Shown here: positions 57,559 through 64,000 of the stretch, piece by piece
How positions within the stretch are numbered: the first letter of the stretch is position 1
How the letters are laid out: the number at the start of each line of letters is the position of its first letter
Assembly: GCF_016859125.1 (NCBI RefSeq)
Contig: NZ_CP069338.1
Coordinates: 11,845,501 to 11,909,500 of the forward strand
Source: Archangium violaceum
GTDB lineage: Bacteria; Myxococcota; Myxococcia; Myxococcales; Myxococcaceae
Direction: 5' to 3'
DNA: 64,000 bases
Position numbers and translations under genes: made by a program
Notes under the pieces: model-generated
Told to the model about the DNA's origin: nothing
What the model saw: only the letters and a program-made list of their open reading frames with translations
The model's database searches: none

Positions 57559-57586
57559 GCGGGAACGATTCCCGCCGCCCCCTCAG
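57559..57586 (+). repeat. ssrA/tRNA 3'-end-like repeat, copy 3, also a hairpin after rtcB
   Basis: GCGG-GAA-CGATTCCCGCCGCC-CCCTCAG. It shares the 14-bp CGATTCCCGCCGCC core with copy 2. The left part forms a perfect 8-bp hairpin (GGCGGGAA / TTCCCGCC) just past the rtcB stop, so it could simply be an rtcB terminator. Confidence 0.4.
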
Positions 57587-57589
57587 GTC

Positions 57590-58747
57590 TCAGCCCTTGA
57601 GCACGGCGATAGGCGTGAGCCGGAGGAGGGGCGTCACCAGCTCCGCCTCGTCTTCCAGCACCTCCGCGATGTCACGGTAGGCCTCTGGCGCCTCCTCCAC
57701 CAGGTCATGCACCCGGCCCCGGTCGAACACCACCCGGCGCAGCGCCTGCTCCAGCGCCGCAGGGCGGATGCGCGCACGGGCCTCTCCTCGCGTCAGCACC
57801 CTCCCCGCCCCGTGCGAGCACGAGCGGAAGGCCCTCGGCTCTCCCCTCCCCTCCACCACGTACGAGGCCGTTCCCATCGAGCCGGGAATCAAGCCCCGCT
57901 GTCCGGCCTCGAGCCCCACCGCGCCCTTCCGGTGGACGAGCAGCACCCGGCCCAAGTGCGTCTCCTCCTCCACGTGGTTGTGGTGTACGTCCACGCTCGC
58001 TCCCGGCTCCGGCTCGCACCCGAGCGCCTCGGCCAGCACATCCACCGCTCGTGCCGCGAGGGCGTCCCGGTTGGCTCGGGCGAACCGGCAGGCCCAGGCG
58101 ATGTCCGCCAGGCACGCGGCTCCCTCGGGAGAGTCGGTGCGAAGGCCCGGCAGCGAGCCCTCTCCCATCGAGGTCGCCACCCGCAGATGGTGCGAGGCAA
58201 TGGCTCCTCCAATGCCTCGCGAGCCCGAGTGGATGAGCAGCCACAGGTCTCCCCCCGCGTCCCGGTCCAGCTCCAGGAAGTGATTGCCACCCCCGAGCGT
58301 CGCCAGGTGCCTCGGCGCGAGGCGCTCCCAGTCCTTCTGGAGCCGGTGGGTGGACAGGCTCGCGGCCTGGACTTCGGGAGGCAGGGGCAGGCCCGCGCCC
58401 CGGTGCACGGCGTCTCCCACGGGCACCCGCCGCGCCACGGCCGCCATCAGCCGCTCCAGGTCCGCCCTCCCGAGTGACGCCGCCGGGAAGGCGAACCGGT
58501 GCGCACTGACGCCGCACCCCAGGTCGCCCCCGAGTGCACCCGGGACCACGGTGCGCTCGGTGGCAAAGACGGTTCCCACGGCCACGCCCTGGGCGACGTG
58601 GACGTCTGGCATCACCGCCACGTGCTCCACCACGTATGGCTGGCTGGCGATGTGTTGGAGTTGTTTCACCGCCCCCGCGGGCACCTCGCGCGCCCAGGCG
58701 AGGATGGGGACGGCTCCGGGCGGGCTCTCGAGGACATGAGGCATCAT
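57590..58747 (-). CDS. rtcB: RtcB-type RNA ligase
   Basis: 385 residues, within the range of short RtcB proteins. It joins RNA ends (2',3'-cyclic phosphate or 3'-phosphate to 5'-OH) using GTP and Mn. Visible ligands are Asp75 and Cys78 in GGDLGCGVSA, His156 in GGGNHFLEL and His173 in LIHSGSRGIG. The GMP-accepting His312 lies in SCSHGAGR. The start overlaps the rbfA stop by 4 bp (ATGA), so the two are translated as one operon. No archease or RtcR gene is seen here. Confidence 0.93.
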   Translation of the reverse strand: MMPHVLESPPGAVPILAWAREVPAGAVKQLQHIASQPYVVEHVAVMPDVHVAQGVAVGTVFATERTVVPGALGGDLGCGVSAHRFAFPAASLGRADLERLMAAVARRVPVGDAVHRGAGLPLPPEVQAASLSTHRLQKDWERLAPRHLATLGGGNHFLELDRDAGGDLWLLIHSGSRGIGGAIASHHLRVATSMGEGSLPGLRTDSPEGAACLADIAWACRFARANRDALAARAVDVLAEALGCEPEPGASVDVHHNHVEEETHLGRVLLVHRKGAVGLEAGQRGLIPGSMGTASYVVEGRGEPRAFRSCSHGAGRVLTRGEARARIRPAALEQALRRVVFDRGRVHDLVEEAPEAYRDIAEVLEDEAELVTPLLRLTPIAVLKG

Positions 58748-59124
58748 GACTCGTCTCCTTCCCCGCCAGGGGCCAGGCGCGGCGCCACGCCCACGCAGAC
58801 GAAGCGCAGGTGCGGGACGCGTTTGAGGTTCAAGCCGAGCGCGAGCTGCGAGCGGATGAAGCCCATCGCGCGGTCGAGCGCCTCCTCCACTGGGGCCGGG
58901 CCGGACTCCTGGCGCTCGGGAGGGAGGGTGAAGCCAATACGGGCATGGCGGCCGTCGGGCGACAGCTCGAGCGTCGTCACGACGACGCCCTCGAGCAGAG
59001 GGTCCGACAGCTCACCTCGGAACAGGAGGGACACCTCCTCGAAGAGGGTGGACTGGAGGCGCAGGTGGCGCGCCGGAACGGAAGCTTCTTCGGAAGAACG
59101 GGTACGGCGGGGTTTCGAGCTCAT
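58744..59124 (-). CDS. rbfA: Ribosome-binding factor A
   Basis: 126 residues from ATG 59124. KH-type fold with the RbfA pattern: LQSTLFEEVSLLFRGELSDP, then VVVTTLELSPDGRHARIGF and FIRSQLALGLNLKRVPHLRF. Acts in late maturation of the 30S subunit and 16S rRNA 5' end. Overlaps rtcB by 4 bp. RbfA usually sits with infB or truB; coupling to an RNA ligase is unusual. A longer upstream frame exists, but homology starts near here. Confidence 0.85.
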   Translation of the reverse strand: MSSKPRRTRSSEEASVPARHLRLQSTLFEEVSLLFRGELSDPLLEGVVVTTLELSPDGRHARIGFTLPPERQESGPAPVEEALDRAMGFIRSQLALGLNLKRVPHLRFVCVGVAPRLAPGGEGDES

Positions 59125-59452
59125 GGAGCGAACGGTTCCCTGGACGCCGCACCCGGACCCGGGCACGGCGCGCTGAGTCAGGAAAAGACGAGGCTCCACA
59201 CCGGCGCGAGGGCGCCGGAGTCAGCGGTCCGTTCTAGCGATGAAACGGAACGCGCCCGGTCACACGAGCGGCAGCGTGGAGAGTCCCGAGACACCGTTTC
59301 GCACACGTCCCATGGCACACCTCCCGCCGCGCGAGGTCCGAATGCGCGAGCTACCCAACGAAAATGAACCCGCCTGCTCCCTGTGTCAACGCCCGGTCTG
59401 GAGGGCCTCGGAAACCGTTGCCCCCGAGCGGGCAGGAACGCAGGATGACCGC

Positions 59453-59875
59453 ATGGTCGACAAACTGGTCCTCAGTGACGAGGAATGGCGGAAGCGTCTG
59501 ACACCCGAGGAGTTCCAGGTGCTGCGCCAGCACGGAACGGAGCGCCCCTGGGCGGGCTGTTTCGTCGGGACGAAGGAGCCCGGCACGTACGTCTGCGCCG
59601 GCTGCGGCAACCCGCTCTTCAAGTCGGGCGAGAAGTTCGAGTCCGGCACCGGCTGGCCCTCCTTCACCAAGCCCGTGCAGGCCGACGCGGTGACGGAGTA
59701 CCAGGATCGCTCGTACGGGATGATTCGCACCGAGGTGCGCTGCGGCCGGTGTGATGGCCACCTGGGACATGTCTTCCCGGATGGCCCGCCTCCCACGGGG
59801 CTGCGCTACTGCATGAACTCGGTGGCGATGAAGCACGTACCGGAGGGACAGCCCCTCCAGCTCGTCACGAAGTGA
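59453..59875 (+). CDS. msrB: Peptide-methionine (R)-S-oxide reductase MsrB
   Basis: 140 residues from ATG 59453. Zinc cysteines Cys48, Cys51 (CAGCG) and Cys97, Cys100 (CGRC), the substrate pocket [19 protein letters not shown], and the catalytic Cys120 in [12 protein letters not shown]. Repairs methionine-R-sulfoxide in oxidised proteins, cytoplasmic. The open frame continues upstream to 59240, but the extra residues do not belong to the family. The start has AGGA upstream. Convergent with the methyltransferase gene. Confidence 0.95.
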   Translation: MVDKLVLSDEEWRKRLTPEEFQVLRQHGTERPWAGCFVGTKEPGTYVCAGCGNPLFKSGEKFESGTGWPSFTKPVQADAVTEYQDRSYGMIRTEVRCGRCDGHLGHVFPDGPPPTGLRYCMNSVAMKHVPEGQPLQLVTK

Positions 59876-59879
59876 GGGC

Positions 59880-60764
59880 TCAGCGGGCCGCGCGCTCGGC
59901 CTCGGCCAGGCGCTTCTGGGACAGCTTCAGGTACTGCTCGTCCATGTCGATGCCCACGTAGCGCCGGCCCAGCTTGAGCGCCGCCACACCCGTGGTGCCA
60001 CTGCCGTTGAAGGGGTCCAACACCAGCGCGTCCTCGGGGGTGCTCGCCTCGATGACGCGCTCGAGCAGCGACACCGGCTTCTGCGTGGGGTGGCTGCCGT
60101 GCGCCTTCTCCTCGCGGCGCGGCGCGGTCATCGTCCACACGCGGCCGGACTCGTCGGCGGAAAGCTCCTCGTCGCCCGTGCGCGGCAGCGCCCACACGTC
60201 GCGCATCTGCTTGCCGCCGTTCTCCGCCTTCATCTTGGCGTAGTTGAACGTGTGCTGAAGCTTCGAGGCCGGCTTCGGCGAGGCCCAGATGAGCAGCTCG
60301 GAGGAGTGCGTGAAGTAGCGGCACGCCAGGTTGGGGCTCGCGTTCGGCTTGTACCAGGTGACGGTGTTCAGCAGCTTGTAGCCGAGCTTCTGCATCGCGA
60401 AGCCGACCGAGAAGATGACGTGCTGCGTGCCGCTCACCCAGATGGTGCCCGTGGGCTTGAGCACCCGCTGGCACGCCTTGAGCCAGGCCGTGGTGAAGGC
60501 GTGGTCCTCCTCCACTCCGCGCGACACGTCCCAGCCTCCCTTGTTCACCGCGGCGCGCTTGCCGTTCTTGCAGGTGAAGCCACCGTTGGACAGGAAGTAG
60601 GGCGGGTCGGCGAACACCATGTCGAACGTTCCAGGCTCGAACTGCTCGAGCAGGGCCAGGCTGTCGCCGTGATAGAGCCGGTACGCATCGCTCTTGGCGA
60701 AAAGGCTCTCACGCAGCGAGGGCTGCTGGACAAGCTTCAGGGCAGGAGCGGCTTCCGCGGACAT
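59880..60764 (-). CDS. Site-specific DNA methyltransferase (N6-adenine or N4-cytosine)
   Basis: 294 residues. Catalytic motif DPPY (53-56, FADPPYFLSNGG) comes before the SAM-binding motif (DPFNGSGTTG, about 252-261), the order of the beta class. HPTQKPVSLLERVI precedes motif I as usual. No restriction endonuclease or specificity subunit is adjacent, so it is an orphan methylase that may act in regulation or epigenetic marking. Recognition site unknown. Confidence 0.9.
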   Translation of the reverse strand: MSAEAAPALKLVQQPSLRESLFAKSDAYRLYHGDSLALLEQFEPGTFDMVFADPPYFLSNGGFTCKNGKRAAVNKGGWDVSRGVEEDHAFTTAWLKACQRVLKPTGTIWVSGTQHVIFSVGFAMQKLGYKLLNTVTWYKPNASPNLACRYFTHSSELLIWASPKPASKLQHTFNYAKMKAENGGKQMRDVWALPRTGDEELSADESGRVWTMTAPRREEKAHGSHPTQKPVSLLERVIEASTPEDALVLDPFNGSGTTGVAALKLGRRYVGIDMDEQYLKLSQKRLAEAERAAR

Positions 60765-60885
60765 CTCGCCTCCGTCAGGGGTCGTCGTGACGGGTCGGAC
60801 TGTGCGGTCAACACGCTGCTACGTCCAATTTCTGGTCTGTAGCACCCTGAAACTTGACGCGGAAACGCGAGCGCCAGAAACGCCG

Positions 60886-60932
60886 CGAGCACGGCGGGGT
60901 GCCTCGGGGAGAGGCCTCCAGCGCCGTGCTCG
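60886..60932 (-). terminator. Stem-loop after rpmE
   Basis: CGAGCACGGCG and CGCCGTGCTCG pair perfectly (11 bp). The 25-nt loop contains a second small stem, GCCTC/GAGGC. It lies about 30 bp past the rpmE stop. No T-run follows, so it is a structural candidate only. Confidence 0.5.
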
Positions 60933-60961
60933 GCGGGTGCTGCGAAGCCGCAGTGAAGAGA

Positions 60962-61258
60962 CTAGGCCTTGGCCTTCTTGGCGGTCTTCTTCGCGGCGGG
61001 AGCGGCGCCCTCGGCGGGAGCAGCACCACCCTCGGCGGCCTTGGCGGCGCCAGCGGCCGGCCTGGCCTCGTACTTCTTGCGGAACTTCTCCACGCGGCCC
61101 GCGGTGTCGAGCAGCTTGTACTTGCCGGTGTAGAAGGGGTGGCAGTTCGAGCAGACTTCCACCGTGAACGAGCCACGGGTGGACTTGGTCTCGACCACGT
61201 TGCCGCACGCACAGGTGATGCGGGAGGGCGGGTAGACCGGGTGCAGTTCAGCCTTCAT
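60962..61258 (-). CDS. rpmE: 50S ribosomal protein L31 with Ala/Lys-rich tail
   Basis: 98 residues from ATG 61258, six nt after AGGAG. Zinc-binding form (C+): Cys16, Cys18 (CACG) and Cys36, Cys39 (CSNC), then the conserved [20 protein letters not shown]. The ribosomal domain ends near residue 66. A 30-residue Ala/Pro/Lys-rich tail (ending [10 protein letters not shown]) is extra compared with E. coli L31 and may bind RNA. Confidence 0.95.
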   Translation of the reverse strand: MKAELHPVYPPSRITCACGNVVETKSTRGSFTVEVCSNCHPFYTGKYKLLDTAGRVEKFRKKYEARPAAGAAKAAEGGAAPAEGAAPAAKKTAKKAKA

Positions 61259-61381
61259 GTTCGACTCCTGAGCCTTGCCCCCACCCCAAAAGTGGGAGGT
61301 CTGGCGTTCTAGAGGTAGGCCGGCGCTTATAACGGCGGACCGGCCCTGGCACAAGGCCCGCAGACCGGGCCCCGTCCAGGA

Positions 61382-62497
61382 CTAGTGGGATGCGGAACCC
61401 GGGGGTTGGATTCGCTCCACCCGCTTCTTCAGTTCGGGATCATCCACGAAGCCGCTCCCCAGTGTGAGCGTCGAGAGACTCAGGGTGCGCTCGGACCCCT
61501 GCCCGGTCCCCTCCGCTTGCAGCGCCAGGCCCTTCCGTCGGGCCTCGAAGCTGGTGATGGTCTCCTGCCACGTCTTGCGGGTCTGTTCGTCCTTCGCGGC
61601 CGCCAGGCTCTGCCGGGCTTGCTGGAGGTTCTTGTCGAGGATCCGCAGGCTCTGCTGGGCACGCGACGTCTCGCCGAGATCCACGAAGGGGCCCTTGCCA
61701 CCCACGGAGAGCGCCAGGCGGACGAGCTGCCGTCCCCGCTCTCCCGAGGAGATCAGGGAGGCGAAGTCATTGCGCTGCGGCACGCCCGGGCTCCGGCTCT
61801 CGTGCGACTGGAGGATGAGGTCCACGGCGTTGCCCGCCTCCTTGGAGAGCAGGACGGCCTCGTCGTAGGGCACGGCCGCGAGCACCACCACCACGTCCAC
61901 CTTCTCCGCCTCGCGCAGTCTGCGAGCCTCGGCGATGGCCGCCTTCGCGGGTGGATGGCCCACGACGCCCGCCTGCTGGAGCACCGGCCCCTCGGGGGAG
62001 ATGCCGACCAGACCGAACTTCACCTCGCCCACCGTCACCACCGTGGAGGCGGGGAAGAGCCGCTTGCCCTTCGCGTCCACCAGGTTGGCGGACAGGAGTT
62101 TCATCTTCCTGCCCTTCGTCCTCTGGAGGAGGAAGCCCGTCCCGAGCGTCAGGTCGCGCGCGCCCACGGCCATGGCCGTGGTGCCCAGCGCGTCCATCTG
62201 CTCGAGCAACAGCCCGGCACGTTCCTTCTCCTTGGGGTCCGCTCCTGGCGTGGGGAATTTGAAGAGCGCGTTGCCCGAGTCCAACACCAGCACCGGCACA
62301 CCCCGCGCGCGCTCCTGCGAGAGGGCCGTCTTTCGTCTGGCCAGACCGCCAGACGGGTTGTGGCTTCAACCACAGGGGGCGATCTCGCCCCCGTTGTCTC
62401 CCGTGAAGAGGAGCACCACCTGCCGGGGCGCCGCGCCCGCCACCAGGGGCGTCAGCAGCAGCGCGAGCAGGGCCAGCAGCACCGGACGCAGCCTCAT
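61382..62497 (-). CDS. Candidate selenoprotein: exported metallophosphatase (5'-nucleotidase)-like protein with in-frame UGA at codon 44
   Basis: Frame from ATG 62497 to the stop at 61382 is 372 codons, open except for one TGA at 62368-62366. Signal peptide MRLRPVLLALLALLLTPLVAGA, then FTGDNGGEIAPCG-(UGA)-SHNPSGGLARRKT. Calcineurin-type features follow: VLVLDSGNALFKF, then TTAMAVGARDLTLG and VGEVKFGLVGISPEG. A coiled-coil C-terminus ends it. In related proteins I recall a PCGC-type motif with Cys at the UGA position. A perfect hairpin 10 nt after the UGA fits a SECIS. Read as stop, the gene would give a 43-residue secreted stub and an orphan frame from 62299. The start overlaps the CpoB-like gene (ATGA). 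Confidence 0.72.
62334..62355 (-). promoter_or_regulatory. Bacterial SECIS-like hairpin
   Basis: On the minus strand, CGTCTGGC (62355-62348) and GCCAGACG (62341-62334) pair perfectly around the loop GGTCTG. Eighteen nt separate the UGA from the loop. This falls in the 16-37 nt window known for bacterial SECIS elements, whose loop has a G in its first two positions; E. coli fdhF has AGGUCU. The arms use TCT, AGA and CGA codons, rare in this genome. Confidence 0.7.
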
Positions 62498-63354
62498 TTC
62501 TTCCCCTTCTTCGGCTCGGCCTTCTTCGCCTTGTCCAGCTCCGCCAGCCGGGCCTTCGCCGTCTTCGCCGCGTCCGACTTCGGGTAGCCCTTCACGAGCT
62601 CCTCGAGCGCCAGCCGCGACTCCTCCTGCATCTTCAGCTTCTTGAAGCAGTCCGACGAGCGCAGGTACGCGGACGGCGTGGCATCCGCCTTGGGGTACTC
62701 CTGCAGCAGCTTGCCGTACTCGAAGAGGGCCTCGCGGCACTTGTCCTCGGCGAAGTACGTCTCGCCCAGGCCGAAGTGCGCCTCGGCGGCCAGCGCGTCC
62801 TTGGGCCACTTCTTGAGGAACTCCGAGTAGAGCTGCCGGGCCACCGCCACGTCCCCACCCTTGGCCTTCTCCTGGGCCAGCGCGAGGAACTCCTTCTTGT
62901 CCGTGGGGCGCTTGAGCTCCTCGGCCTTCTTCCGGGCCTCGGCCTCCCTGAGGGCCTCCTCGCCCTTGAGCGCCAGCAGCCGCTTCTCCGTGGCCTCGTT
63001 CGTCTGCGCGAGCGCCGTCTCCAGCTCGCCAATCTTGTGGAGGTACGTCTCCACCTGGCCGCGCAGCTGGGCCAGGTCCTCCACCGTCTTCTGCAGCTGG
63101 ATGCCGATGTCCGCGCCCGTGCGGCGCGAGGCGGTGTCCAGGCTCCGCAGGGCCTTGGACACCTCGGAGATCTTCTCGTCGATGCGCGGCAGCGTGGCGT
63201 CGAGCTGCGCACGCGTCTGCTTCAGCTCTTCCTGGAGCTGCGCCTGGGAGGCATCGAGCTTCTCGATACGGGTCTCCAGCGCACGCCCGCGATCCGCGGG
63301 GTAGAAGCAGCCGGAGAGCGCGAGAGGGAGGGCGATCAGTGCAAGCCTTCGCAT
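62494..63354 (-). CDS. CpoB/YbgF-like lipoprotein with coiled coil and TPRs
   Basis: 286 residues. Signal MRRLALIALPLALSGC predicts lipidation at Cys16. Residues about 25-125 form a long coiled coil, and about 140-275 form TPR-type repeats (ARQLYSEFLKKWPKDALAAE, then EALFEYGKLLQEYPKAD). The C-terminus is lysine-rich. CpoB-type proteins link peptidoglycan synthesis with the Tol-Pal system; no tol or pal gene is visible here. The stop overlaps the start of the candidate selenoprotein by 4 bp, so both should be made from one transcript. Confidence 0.85.
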   Translation of the reverse strand: MRRLALIALPLALSGCFYPADRGRALETRIEKLDASQAQLQEELKQTRAQLDATLPRIDEKISEVSKALRSLDTASRRTGADIGIQLQKTVEDLAQLRGQVETYLHKIGELETALAQTNEATEKRLLALKGEEALREAEARKKAEELKRPTDKKEFLALAQEKAKGGDVAVARQLYSEFLKKWPKDALAAEAHFGLGETYFAEDKCREALFEYGKLLQEYPKADATPSAYLRSSDCFKKLKMQEESRLALEELVKGYPKSDAAKTAKARLAELDKAKKAEPKKGKK

Positions 63355-63428
63355 AGGGGGCGCATCTTACGGGCAAACCCTCCGGCCCGTGTGGGCTTCT
63401 TCACGTCCAGGGCCCGCCTGCCTGCCCG

Positions 63429-64000
63429 TCAACGCGGCGGAGTGGAACCGGAGGCCCGCTCCACCCGCTCGATGGCGCGCGCGCAGGCCACCTGGAGCCG
63501 GGCGTTGTTGAGGAAGAAGGGCGTGGCACGGGCCCTCCCCTCTTCCAGCGAGCGCAGGGCCCGCCGGTACTCCGCGGCGGCCTCGGCCAGGGACCCCCAC
63601 TGCTCGAGCAACATCCCCAGCAGGTAGCGCGCCGCCGCCAGGTCCGGATCCATCTCGAGGCAGCGCCGCAGCTTCTCAGCCGTCTGGGGACTCGCATCGT
63701 CTCCAGCGGCCCATTCCAGCACCTGGGCGAAGAGGGCATCCGCCTCGTGAGGAGTCGCGTCCCCACCTGGGACCGCGGTGGGAGTCTCCGTCTTCGCGGG
63801 GACCGCCGGAAAGCTCCCCGAAGGGGTGGAGCCCGAGGGCTTCGTGGACCCCACGGCCGGAAAGCGCCCCGAGCCCGGGGATGAACGAGCACCCACCGCC
63901 GGCAGGCCACTGGAGCTCGGCGTCCTCACGTTCCCGGGCGGCACCGCTTCAGTGGAGGGCGTGGACGGCTGCGCGCGGGCATAGAAGAAGGCCTGGTCGA
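63429..64000 (-). CDS. C-terminal part of a TPR protein, possibly CheR-like, partial
   Basis: The frame is open from the window edge to the stop at 63429 (about 190 codons). It begins DQAFFYARAQ, which resembles the end of a CheR-type chemoreceptor methyltransferase domain. A Ser/Pro/Gly-rich linker follows (VGARSSPGSGRFPAVG), then a TPR-like tail (LRRCLEMDPDLAAARYLLGM, AEYRRALRSLEEG). CheR proteins with C-terminal TPRs are common in myxobacteria, but the catalytic part lies outside the window. Confidence 0.6.
   Translation of the reverse strand, partial: DQAFFYARAQPSTPSTEAVPPGNVRTPSSSGLPAVGARSSPGSGRFPAVGSTKPSGSTPSGSFPAVPAKTETPTAVPGGDATPHEADALFAQVLEWAAGDDASPQTAEKLRRCLEMDPDLAAARYLLGMLLEQWGSLAEAAAEYRRALRSLEEGRARATPFFLNNARLQVACARAIERVERASGSTPPR

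Noticed and set aside
59240-59452. N-terminal extension of MsrB including a CSLC motif
   Set aside because: The extra 71 residues lack family similarity and a better ribosome site precedes ATG 59453.
62366-63376. Open frame of 336 codons covering the CpoB-like gene in another frame
   Set aside because: Only its last 43 codons (from ATG 62497) are real, as the start of the candidate selenoprotein; the rest is a shadow of the lipoprotein gene.

Overview
The window is GC-rich chromosomal DNA of a fruiting-type myxobacterium (Myxococcota, most likely Myxococcus/Archangium/Cystobacter relatives). The marker genes that support this are a 164-residue CdnL, an arginine kinase, FHA-domain membrane proteins, a MYXO-CTERM-type anchored protein, a SitA-like lipoprotein toxin, a DUF2381/TIGR02268-type fragment and GTG/TTG starts behind strong GGAGG sites. 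No rRNA, complete tRNA gene or CRISPR array is visible.

Bases 1-29,600 are mostly ordinary chromosome: a partial M28 peptidase, cysS, an FHA protein, cdnL with a clear terminator, comEC, purA, an overlapping addA-addB type recombination nuclease pair, a PAP2 phosphatase, a metallophosphoesterase plus glycosyltransferase operon, a long ASH-repeat/VWA lipoprotein, a shortened EamA transporter and uvrA. A frameshifted gene fragment lies between the PAP2 and glycosyltransferase genes.

Bases 29,640-57,590 are accessory. Three similar short repeats resembling the 3' end of ssrA or a tRNA T-arm lie at about 29.64, 42.68 and 57.56 kb, all in the same direction. The first and last sit directly beside uvrA and rtcB. 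Between them are arginine kinase, a PhnW-like aminotransferase, a METTL25-like methyltransferase, a 124-bp MITE-like element, two IS21 elements nested one inside the other, a decapitated DUF2381-type gene, a SitA-like toxin with an ankyrin-repeat immunity candidate, and a metalloprotease lipoprotein gene cut by an IS1380 element with an exact TTGA target duplication. Next come lipoproteins (one behind a Fur-box-like palindrome), a WYL regulator with a VOC protein, a UPF0114 membrane protein, a di-heme peroxidase and a hydrolase.

Bases 57,590-64,000 return to housekeeping genes: rtcB overlapping rbfA, msrB, an orphan DNA methyltransferase, rpmE, and a CpoB-like lipoprotein overlapping a metallophosphatase-like gene. 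That last gene is the most notable find. Its reading frame contains one in-frame TGA at codon 44, in a Cys-Gly-(TGA) context, followed 10 nt later by a perfect 8-bp hairpin with a GGTCTG loop. This is the layout of a bacterial SECIS element, so the gene is a strong candidate for a selenoprotein that ordinary gene calling would split.
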